Assembly (NCBI GenBank): GCA_030248195.1
Contig: JASAND010030377.1
Location: forward strand, 31,768-95,767
Length of the DNA stretch: 64,000 nt
Reading direction: 5' to 3'
From: Trissonchulus latispiculum
Lineage: Eukaryota; Nematoda; Enoplea; Enoplida; Ironidae
In this document: positions 50,913 to 62,500 of the stretch, piece after piece
Layout: each line of letters starts with the position of its first letter
Numbering within the stretch: position 1 is the first letter of the stretch
Notes under the pieces: model-generated
Database searches by the model: none
What the model was told of the DNA's origin: nothing
The model's input: only the letters and a program-made list of their open reading frames with translations
Position numbers and translations under genes: made by a program

Positions 50913-53013
50913 CCCTCTTCTGCCCAAGACTTCTCGGGGAAATCGGCTCAAAATGACCAATTTTACATTTCTGGCTGCCAATTTTTACTGTGACCACCTA
51001 GAGAGATGGGACTGCCACCAATCGATAGAGAATTAATTGCGATACATTTCATAATTTAGCATTGAAGGGTCTCCGATGCACCCAGAAAAAGTTACAAGCC
51101 GTCAAAGTCGGACAAGGTACGAAATTTTGCTAAATTTTCATTGCAAACATCCAATAAATTTATTTCTAGCTGCAAGACTTGATTCAGAGGCGGGATCAAC
51201 TATACGTTATTTTAATGCGCATAACCTCCCGCATCACCTGGTGGAACGACTGTTCTGCCGACGAACTACAGCCGGCTCTGGATTTGCTTGAATGCAGCGC
51301 TCGAACAGGGCATGAAATCATCAAAATTTCCATAGCCGGCGGAATGTCATAGAAACTAGATTTTTCAAGCAGGTGTCGAAATATTCTCTCAAAATAGGGT
51401 GGTCGTGTTAAAGATAAAAGGAGCAAATGCCCAGATTGCCAACCGGCAACTGGACCCTGTCCCAAAAAATAAGATGTCAAAAATCAGCACTTGTGCCAAT
51501 TGGCAGCCGCGGGCATAAAAGGGTTAATCAGTTGCTTTGATTTTGTGAGTTTTGCACAAATTCATTTAAAAATTGTTATTTGGGATTGAAGACACTGTAA
51601 AACTGTGCTGGATGGCTGTCAAAAGATCAAATTTTGATTTTTGGTGTTACTCTTTAACCCTCTTCTGCCCAAGACTTCTCGGGGAAATCGGCTCAAAATG
51701 ACCAATTTTACATTTCTGGCTGCCAATTTTTACTGTGACCACCTAGAGAGATGGGACTGCCACCAATCGATAGAGAATTAATTGCGATACATTTCATAAT
51801 TTAGCATTGAAGGGTCTCCGATGCACCCAGAAAAAGTTACAAGCCGTCAAAGTCGGACAAGGTACGAAATTTTGCTAAATTTTCATTGCAAACATCCAAT
51901 AAATTTATTTCTAGCTGCAAGACTTGATTCAGAGGCGGGATCAACTATACGTTATTTTAATGCGCATAACCTCCCGCATCACCTGGTGGAACGACTGTTC
52001 TGCCGACGAACTACAGCCGGCTCTGGATTTGCTTGAATGCAGCGCTCGAACAGGGCATGAAATCATCAAAATTTCCATAGCCGGCGGAATGTCATAGAAA
52101 CTAGATTTTTCAAGCAGGTGTCGAAATATTCTCTCAAAATAGGGTGGTCGTGTTAAAGATAAAAGGAGCAAATGCCCAGATTGCCAACCGGCAACTGGAC
52201 CCTGTCCCAAAAAATAAGATGTCAAAAATCAGCACTTGTGCCAATTGGCAGCCGCGGGCATAAAAGGGTTAATCAGTTGCTTTGATTTTGTGAGTTTTGC
52301 ACAAATTCATTTAAAAATTGTTATTTGGGATTGAAGACACTGTAAAACTGTGCTGGATGGCTGTCAAAAGATCAAATTTTGATTTTTGGTGTTACTCTTT
52401 AACCCTCTTCTGCCCAAGACTTCTCGGGGAAATCGGCTCAAAATGACCAATTTTACATTTCTGGCTGCCAATTTTTACTGTGACCACCTAGAGAGATGGG
52501 ACTGCCACCAATCGATAGAGAATTAATTGCGATACATTTCATAATTTAGCATTGAAGGGTCTCCGATGCACCCAGAAAAAGTTACAAGCCGTCAAAGTCG
52601 GACAAGGTACGAAATTTTGCTAAATTTTCATTGCAAACATCCAATAAATTTATTTCTAGCTGCAAGACTTGATTCAGAGGCGGAATCAACTATACGTTAT
52701 TTTAATGCGCATAACCTCCCGCATCACCTGGTGGAACGACTGTTCTGCCGACGAACTACAGCCGGCTCTGGATTTGCTTGAATGCAGCGCTCGAACAGGG
52801 CATGAAATCATCAAAATTTCCATAGCCGGCGGAATGTCATAGAAACTAGATTTTTCAAGCAGGTGTCGAAATATTCTCTCAAAATAGGGTGGTCGTGTTA
52901 AAGATAAAAGGAGCAAATGCCCAGATTGCCAACCGGCAACTGGACCCTGTCCCAAAAAATAAGATGTCAAAAATCAGCACTTGTGCCAATTGGCAGCCGC
53001 GGGCATAAAAGGG
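50913..53013. repeat. Three tandem copies of a 611-bp TTAA MITE (745-bp period)
   Basis: Copies 50913-51523, 51658-52268 and 52403-53013, separated by identical 134-bp linkers. Each starts CCCTCTTCTGCCC and ends with GGGCATAAAAGGG, flanked by TTAA. The only difference I noted is an A for G at 52684 in copy 3. The 71- and 94-codon frames are repeat artefacts, not conserved genes. Confidence 0.92.
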
Positions 53014-53277
53014 TTAAGTAGCTGAGACCTTTACTTGCTGAGCAATACGAACTCTCATCGTATTTACAGATATTTTATACACATTACAAGATGGGCACAC
53101 TGGTAGTCACATGCCTTTAGCCTTTACCTATAGTTTCACTATTTGTTTTCCTATTTATCACAGAGAACATAACTTGACTGTGTCCAGAAAAGCGTTTAAC
53201 ACTGTGGAAGGAAAGGAAGTAGATGTGAGGATTGGTGACGAGTTCAGGGCCAACTTGGTTGTTCCGTTCCAGTCCTA

Positions 53278-53571
53278 TTAGTATCGGCCTTCTTCGTATC
53301 GCAGCCATTTGGGGAGGCTTTCATCGCTTAGAAGGCTTAGCAGTGGTGGTCCACCGTTGTTCTGTGGGGAGTTGAGACTTGGGTTGGACTGAGTGTTCAG
53401 TTGAGCTGGGACGCTGACGCTGGTGCGAGGCTTCGTTCGAACGGCCACCCAGGAACCCGTTCGAACAGCAGCGCTCGGAATCGGTTCAATTCTGGATACC
53501 GGGGGTCGTGATCGTTGGCACCATGAGGATGTCGTTATCACTATAGATCCCAGACAACGCTTTATGGGCGC
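53278..53571 (-). CDS. FN3 membrane protein, last exon (cytoplasmic tail)
   Basis: The excellent acceptor CCATATATTCTACTTCAG leads into 97 codons plus stop, phase 0. The tail is rich in Ser, Pro and Arg. If the preceding donor is not used, the protein ends two codons into the intron instead. Confidence 0.7.
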   Translation of the reverse strand, partial: APIKRCLGSIVITTSSWCQRSRPPVSRIEPIPSAAVRTGSWVAVRTKPRTSVSVPAQLNTQSNPSLNSPQNNGGPPLLSLLSDESLPKWLRYEEGRY

Positions 53572-56500
53572 CTGAAGTAGAATATATGGAAAGCATAAAG
53601 AGGTTGATTATTTATGACCTTCACTCGACGAAAAATATATTGCTGGGTGAGGTTCACACTGGAGTGAGTGCGTTCATGGGAGAAGGGACTGTGGCTTATG
53701 TGTACATATGAAAGTGTAGGAGCAGCAGTTTGTAGTATTTCTGTAAATGATGAAGAAAGACAGTAGTAAGCAGGCCAAGGAGTCAAGAACTGATGGCCAT
53801 ATACTGACTTGATCCGGCCACTGAAATATAGTTATTTGGTGTATAATACAGTTAACTGCAATAAGCTATACCTCGATGTATTCATGGCCGGCAAGGTAAT
53901 GAAATACTATGGATAGAATAACGGCAATCACTATGACAACTACAATGATGGCTACAACTATGCTCGTTGATTGGGTCAGTTCTCTACTTCTTTGGGCTAC
54001 TTCCTCTAAAACAGTGAGAGAAATGAGAACAATTAGTTCGAATAGTAACTTATCTCGTTTATGATTATTGGGTGACTGTTGTATCATAGGGGTCGCGGTA
54101 GCAACCCCTATAATATGAGTCAAAACGCCCCAATGACAGCCTTCAGAGGCGCTGCGCAGAGGCTGCGCAGATTCCTGCGCAGATCCTGCGCAAATTTTGT
54201 GCGCAAAAGAAAGTCCGTGTCGAGTTTAGTATAATTGGAAAATTTCATCCCCCTAACACTTACCGTTAAAAAGTTGCACCCGCCGGCAGTTATGCCGGCG
54301 ATGTTTTTTTTCCGGTGTCTCCGTTTTACCCTCGTATGTCACCATTTTGTAGCCTCTTTCACAGAATGTAGCGAAGTTCAGACACCTATTGCGGTATATC
54401 ATCAATATATATAGGTTACTGACTTTCGATATATGTGGTCGCCGCCGCGCCACAGTGCGCCGCAGCGCCACAGTGGCGCCACAAAGTCGGCTCAGAACGT
54501 CGAAATGGCCAAAAGTATGTCTGGGATTAGCTTATTTCCAGCTCTTTGTGCAAATACAAACCAGACAAGTTATATATGGTTGATAAGGACATATATCCGG
54601 ATTATGACGTTTGAAGTCGAATTTTTGATATGTTGCGCCACAGCGCCACAGGGGCCCGCCAAAGTTGGTGAATGTTGGGTCCTACTTTGAACTTAGTTTT
54701 TTCGCTTATTTTTCAAGATAGACTTCTCAAATCGTGCATATAAAATTTTTTGGGGACGGAGAATCCATTCCCGCCATCAGTTTAGCTGCCCGATTCACCC
54801 AATTTGCTGGGCTGGTTCCACTTGACCGTCTGAGGGGTCAGGTCGGTAACCGCTTCCGGGAGGTCCATAGTAGGCTTTACTTGGCCTCTCAAAACTTTGT
54901 CTATAGGGGTTTTCTGGTGCGCCCAGCTCATTTCCGGTCTCCGTTTTGCCGTCCGACCCACCCATCTTGCTGGGCTGGTTCCAATTTGCCGTCTGGAGGG
55001 TCCGGTCGGTACCGACTTCCGGGAACACCATATTGAACTGTGCATAGCCTCTCAAAACATTGTCTATAGGGGTTTTCTGGTGCGCCCAGCTCATTTCCGG
55101 TGTCCGTTTTGCCGTTGGACCCACCCATCTTGCTGTGCTGGTTCCACTTTGCCGTCTGGAGGGTCCGGTCGGTACCGACTTCCGGGAACACCATATAGAA
55201 CTGTACATAGCCTCTCAAAACATTGCCTATAGGGGTTTTCTGGTGCGCCCAGCTCATTCCTGGCATCTCTTTTGCCGTTGGACCCACTCATCTTGCTGTG
55301 CTGGTTCCACTTTGCCATCTGGAGGGTCAGGTCGGTGGGAGGTCATGTGGTCAAAAATGAAAATTTTCAAAAGTGGTCAAATTTGGTATCAAATGAAAGC
55401 CCTCAGCGAGCTGAGCAACTTTTGTCATGGAACTGCATGCTCAAAGTGGCTGTAGAGTGCTGTGCTGGGGTACGGGTGGGGTCTTAGGCGATTTTGGGTC
55501 GAAAATCAAAATTTTCAAAAGTGGTCAAATTTGGTACCAAATGAAAGCCCCAAGTGAGCTGAGCAACTTTTCTCATAAAAGTGCATGCTCAAAGTGGCTG
55601 TAGAGTGCTGTGCTGGGGTACGGGTGGTGTGGTCTTAGGCGATTTTGGGTCGAAAATCAAAATTTTCAAAAGCGGTCAAATTTGGTACCAAATGAAAGCC
55701 CCAAGTGCGCTGAGCAACTTTTCTCATAAAAGTGCATGCTCAAAGTGGCTGTAGAGTGCTGTGCTGGGGTACGGGCGGTGGGTCTTAGGCGATTTTGGGT
55801 CGAAAATGAAAATTTTCAAAAGTGGTCAAATTTGGTACCAAATGAAAGCCTCAAGTGAGCTGAGCAACGTTTCTCATAAAAATGCATGCCCACAGTGGAG
55901 CGGTCTGGTGTGAGGGGTGTCAGGGTGGAACTGAGCCAAATTGCCATAGAACCACACACGTGAGTCAGAGTATTTAATGCATATATAATGCTTAATGATT
56001 CTTTAACGCTTTTATGTCAACGACATGTAAAAAGTGGATAAACAAGAAATAAAAATGCTCCTAAAGATCAAAGAAAGGAATATGAGTCAACATGGAACAT
56101 GTAAAATGCTAAATATTGTCGGTTGTAAATTAAGAATAAGACAAGCATGTAAAATGCTAATATGAGTCTGGTGAGGTTGGAAAGTGCAGAAGACAAGTTT
56201 GTACACGCACCAATATGAGTGCGTGTCAAATAGACTCATATTGGCATGCCTTAAAAACAATAATGCATGCATCCATTGCGGAATTCTAACGGATATATTT
56301 CTACGCAGGAGTTAAGACGAATAACTAGCGTTATTGACGTCACAATCCCAACCATGGTCAACATTGTCAACTTTTCTCCTTAGGAAACTGTTAAACCGCT
56401 GTTAGTCAACAATGCGGATATATATATAACATTTTTAATAAGCGTTTGTACAACTCATGTATTCAGAGACTCAAAGTTAAATCTGATGTTAACTTTCGTG

Positions 56501-59500
56501 ACAATACATACACGTATATACGTGCGTAACCTGTGTAGCATCCTGTTATTCACCCTAAAACTACTCTGTCTCGTCTTGCTGGCATTACGTGAGTGATATA
56601 TAACCGAAATTCGCAACCACTTGCCTTCAGAATACTAATAATGCCAATATGAGTCTATTTGGCATGCACTCATATTGGTGCGTGTACAAACTTGTCTTCT
56701 GCACTTTCCAACCTCACCAGACTCATATTAGCATTTTACATGCTTGTCTTATTCTTAATTTACAACCGACAATATTTAGCATTTTACATGTTCCATGTTG
56801 ACTCATATTCCTTTCTTTGCTCTTTAGGAGCATTTTTATTTCTTGTACAAAAATATATTTCATAGCTTTATTAAGAATTCGTAGATAGCATTTGTTGCAG
56901 ACTTACTTGGAGGCGGTTCTAGAACTAATGGGAAAATTCCGTGCTGCTGCCAGAGCAGATCCAGTGGTAGTATGTGGGCATGAAACGCACAGATCTAAAG
57001 CAAACATTCTGTAAAATGGTTTTACGAACAAATAATAAACAAACATCAGAGACTGGAGACTAACTGGTATGGCAGTATTAAGTGCATCCACATTACCCAC
57101 TCCATCCCTGTCTCCTGTCAGTCTGATAAGTGTTGCAGCAAATTTCGTTATCTACTCGGTGGGATTGTGCTGCTAATGTTGAGTGTTGACCAGAATGTGA
57201 TTTTAAGGTTTAATTTGATAGACTTAAGACTTGTTAACTGATAACGTTCGTAATTATTTTTCATATTAATAGCTGGACCTGGTTATAGTTTTTGATTACC
57301 TGAATTCCATATAATTCGTCCAGTTTGAAATTTTGTAGAGATAACATTGTTGTTTCCTAAATGAGATTAAACAAAGTATATTGCAGTCAGGATTATTATA
57401 CTTATTTTACAATTTTACACTTGCTGTATCTATTGTGTCGTGTGTGGCTACATGTTTGATTGGCTAAACCGATTAACGTTACATACGTATAGCTAGCTGC
57501 TATTTTTTACCAATTTTGTACGGTTCTCCTTCACATACTGCTGAGCAAGGTTAATTAATTAGTTAATAGGTTTACATACTACGTTGGTGAATGAATAGGT
57601 CAATAAAACTAATCTACTGTGTGAATAAACAGCTAATGTGTTGTACCTTATATATCTTTCTAACATGGGCATTTGCAGTATCAAGAGTATAGTTGAAAAG
57701 CCAGCCGTCGTTGTCTACGCTCTCTTCAAGAGTAAAATTTTCCGGAGTTGTTAGTCGACCCCATCGAATCCAGTGGGAGTCGTCGTCATGAAAGAGACTG
57801 TGCTCTTCAGGGAACTCCCAGGACAATCTCACTAGAGGCTGACTGTCTGTGAAGAAATGATTTTCATTCGACTTGTCTTCTTTGGAGAAGTAAATGCTAT
57901 AATCCACCTTATTGGCACAGACCACGGCCCGAGCTAAAAAATAAGATTACAGTATTATATTATCAAGCAAGGAACCTATATTAGATGCTACAAATTTGTA
58001 ATTTTATTCATCTTTTATTTATCTGTTTTGCCTCCAACTAGACTGGACGCACTTGAGCTGACGCGGTGGTAATGCTGTACGACAAGCATATTATCCATAA
58101 TCTGGTGTAGGCAGTGCAGACGCAATGCTTATATTCTAGCTAAATTGATAAATAAAAACAATAGATTTGGCTGTAGTGATCGTGGGCTTAGTTTCATACT
58201 TTTCCTCGTCGAAACGTTTCAATTCAAGTCAGCTTAAACAGTGATTAATAAGAAATTTTGATTGTATACAGTCGTACTTGGTCTTTCAACAATTATGTGT
58301 TTCTCTGGCGATCCGTTCCAGTTTGGAGGTCCTTGGAAGTCTTCATAGAATCCACAAACCTGAAGTTAAAACAAATGATAACACTTCCAAAATTTCGTTA
58401 AAATAAGCTGCAGCAACTTACAGCATCTAAAGTGATCTCTTAATTTAATGATCTAGCTATCATTAAACGACGAGTACATTAGTACTTAGATGATCCACAA
58501 CGAAATTTAAGATTTGGCGAGTGTGCTGTTTGTTATTTAATTATGAGAATATATTGATAGAATCAAGACTACATTATAATCAAATAATAAATTAACTGAT
58601 GACATTTGTAAACATGTTTGACAAATTACATACTTGTACTATATAGTCAACTTCAGGATCGACGTGTTGCACTAACTGGGAAGTTATACTCTAAAATAAA
58701 TGACTGTATAGGAATAAGATGCAGACGGAGCAGAAGTGCAGTCATATTTTCATTAGCATTCAATGTCTGATGTTGATATTTAACGTGGGCGTAGGAAACG
58801 GAGTGAGTATAAACTCTAATATTAATCATTAGAATTATGAAAGAATTCTTCATCTTGGGTCAAATTACAACTGGTAGTATGATCTTTAGTTTGAGACCCC
58901 GACTGACGTAGTCTTCCAACGTCGCTTACCACAACAGTGGGGTCGTCCATCATGCCCGATCTAATCGGAAGAAATAGAAAAAGCTAATGATGATTTTTAT
59001 TTCATAAGTAAGGATTATTTGGCCAGGATTATTGAGCTGCTTAAAAGAGCTGACTGAAAAATGCTTTTCATGAGCTGATTTGCGCTAATTTTTGCTTCAG
59101 TCGTATAATTCATATGATCTCTTTGAGTTTCTTGTAATTCCGACTTTGATACAGCAACGTCGACCTACATTTCCAAGTCTCTTGTGTAGAATCAGTTTCT
59201 TTGTTTCCGGTGTAATTTTCACACCAAGAAATTGACCAGGCTGGACAATCTCAATACGAATCCAGTGAAAACGAAGCGGTCTTTTCTCGAATTCCGCATC
59301 CAGAGGCCAGTTTAGCTGAAGTGAGACCTGATTTGCCTTGGTGATTTCAACAACTTCATAATCAATCTCATTGCCATAGCAGTGGCTGAGTGGATGATGA
59401 TCACCCTAAAGCAATATATACATTTGCCTAGGAAGAATTGTTAAATCGAATACTACTATCTACCGATTCTGATACAACGCAAGCTAAAAATTGGCGGAAC

Positions 59501-62500
59501 ATTCGAGATTTTTTAGGTATGCACCAGAAACCAGAAACCTGTGAAGATAAAAAGGAAATTACTTCCTTTCTTCAAAATCAAGTACAGTCCTGGTCAGAAA
59601 TAAGTTTCTAATTTTCGCGAATATTCGCACTTTCGCGAAGACATTTGACATCAAAAATTCTGATGAATGTTCGCGAAGGGGCGAATGCAGAGTCCTTTGT
59701 GCATTCGCAGTTTTTCTGACAGATGTCAAAACAAACAGCAGGGTGCCTGCTGCTTTAACTTAACTGCTAGTAGCCACTGGCAAACTGGTCAGTTTTACCT
59801 CTGTGTAGTATAGAGCTTTGGACAGACAGCTGTGCAATAAAAGCAAGTTTAAACTTAAGCTTTTGACAAGTAATCAATCACGTCCTACTGTGTTGCGAAG
59901 GAAAATTCAAGCCGACCTTCGCGAAAGTTATGTAAAACTACATTCGCAAATTCGCGAAGGCCCTTCGCATTCGCCTTCGTGAAAAAAGTTATTTCTGACC
60001 AGGACTGTAGGTACAACAGTTTTCCAACTATATACTTCGCATATACCTGAAAGACTGTAACTGGAGGTACTGAGGATAAGTTCGTATCAATATTTGGCGG
60101 CATCACTTCAGATTCAAAATCAGATCTATCGTTCGTAGCCGTTTCCAAGTTTTCCAGAATGCTTATTGGTGGGCCGATTCGATCTGTAGCTATTTCAGAG
60201 GTTGGAACCACTTTGGAATCTATTTCGGAGGGTGGCCAAGAATTAGAGGAAGGAGGGATTGGCCTCAAAAATTCATTGATATCTTCTAATTTTGTTGGAG
60301 TGACTATAATAATAGGTTTCTTGATGCTGATCGTTGGTTTAGGTGAGTCAGTAGAAACAGCCGTCAAAAACTGGTTAGCCACACTATCAATTTCATTAGC
60401 CGCCAAATGACTTTCATTTGAGCTGAAATGTAGAAAAATCATAAAGCTGCATATTTAATGGTTATATTTTGAAAACACTTAACGACGACCTCAATAGAAA
60501 GATGCATAGCTTTGAAAACTGTTATAATTTTATAAATCTTAAAGGATAACGAAAGGCCATGAATCCATTTACAATCAGCATTGTGCATAGGCTACACTAC
60601 AGAGCAGTATCCTACAGTTTCATGTTATGTTTCATACATTTGAATTTCTGGTTGAAGGACAGGACGGCTTTCAAACTCAGACCAAAAACTGGTTAGATTA
60701 GGCGTTAGAAAAGGCATGTTGTTAACATTTCTTCGACTGTGTACCATCAGTTGTCCACTTTGCATTGCGGGTAGCGAATCGAATGGAATCTGGTAGTCCG
60801 TGTACCTGAAAATGCAGTAAATGATACAGTGATCGCGATAGAAAGAGGGAACACCACGTAATGGAGATTTATTCGTTAGTCGGTGCTCTTGTGTGTACTT
60901 TATTTATTGGCCTAGCTTAGCCTAACCTAGCCTAACCTAACCCCAGGCAATCGGAAGTTGAAGGGGCTTAAATTCTGAAGTCTTATCGGGAAAGATTACA
61001 AAGAATAAAGTTTTGTCAAATGTATATACTGCCAAGTGCCAACATGTACTTATGTAACCGTTCGACAGTGTATGAATTCCACCAAGCTCCTATTGTTGCA
61101 GCCGTTTGACAAAATCTACTAACCTGTCTCTCACATCAGGGAAGCAGTCTACTGTATAACCTCGGACAGTAATGAGTAGACTACAGTTAGACGGTAGCAG
61201 ATAATCGGGAAACAAAATTTCTGCGTAGTTTTCATGAATGTCTGGTTGACGAATTTTTGGCCAACTGATCGTTTCCTTCTCCATAAAAGTGTCGCAGCCC
61301 ACGACGCTGGCTCTGACTGTATACTTTGGTATCAATTGATGGAATCCTGAAGAAATATTTACAACAGAAATGATCGGCACAGAAAATTAAAACAAAACTT
61401 GAACATCTTTAACACGGCAAAACATGACGTGAATTAATAGTACAAAATTATTATACAATATATGCTATTAAAATAATCCTCAAAAACTAGCTAAAACCAC
61501 AATTGATAAAAAGTCGATTGAACTAAAAGCTTGTAAATTGTAATGGCACTAAATTACCTAGACTAATGTTCCACATTAGTTCTCCAATGATCAAGTCTGA
61601 CGGCAACTTCTTAATCAATTTTCCAACAGTAATGCTGTGAACAGTTGGCTCAAACGGTCCTAAAAGCAAGCTTCCTTCAAAGTAGGCTCTACAAAGAGTG
61701 TCTCAGAAAAATTGCGCTTAAAGCTCAAAAATATTTTATCATTTGCCTGAATGGAAAAGGAACGTAAACTAGTCCATCTGAAATCCATAATGTCACATAA
61801 TTCTGCTAGTGCTATTATTTTGCGAATTTGTCAGACAATAAATGCCTCCACCTCAGGGAGACATAGGGCCTATTTATTTAAAGATTAAAATGGTCGAATT
61901 AAACGGATTAAAAATCAGCCGGATTAAAAGGTAAACGGCTGTTTCCTTAATGCAGGATTAAACTAATTAAATGGATTTAAACCAACTCTTTTAGTCCGAC
62001 CAGTTTTAATCCTCGGATTAAACAAGTTAATTTTAATCCGTTTAATCCGCCATTAAAGAAACAGCGATTAAAAATTTTAATCCCCAACTTTTAATCCGTT
62101 TAATCCGCGTTGCTGCACGAGGATTAAAAACTAGTAGAAAATGCAGGAGGCGGATTAAACAGATTAAAATTAGTCTTTAAAGGAATAGCGATTAAGCAGG
62201 TCAGATTAAAATTAAAGAAAGAAAAGAAAGAAAGAAATGAAAGAAAAGAAACGGGATTAGATTAAAATTTTAATCCTAGGTGCATTAAAGATTAGATTAA
62301 ATTTAATCCGTTTTACTCGTTTAACTCGCTGGATTAAATTTTAATCCGTTTAATCCGATATGCTGTTTCTTTAATGCAGATTAATTTTAATCTAATCCGT
62401 TTAATCTTTAAAGAAATAGGGCCATAGCTATCATGGTTGTTGTAATGGAGTTTAATTAATATTTAAAAGCCAAAGGTAGAATTCCCACGTTGATAGGTAG

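Noticed and set aside
51076..53000. Repeated 71- and 94-codon frames as a gene family
   Set aside because: They repeat only because the MITE repeats; no coding features and no start context.
55000..55025. Further CGNT-loop hairpins in the 163-bp satellite (CGGTCGGTACCG)
   Set aside because: The sequence is explained by a 12-bp palindrome, GTCGGTACCGAC, and lies outside the retroelement.
58930..58965. Extra FN3-gene exon between 59169 and 58675
   Set aside because: A GT-AG bounded stretch exists, but including it breaks the frame of the next exon, while skipping it keeps phase 0.
60915..60945. Arthropod telomere repeat (CCTAA)n
   Set aside because: Only a few imperfect CCTAA units; too short to call an interstitial telomere.
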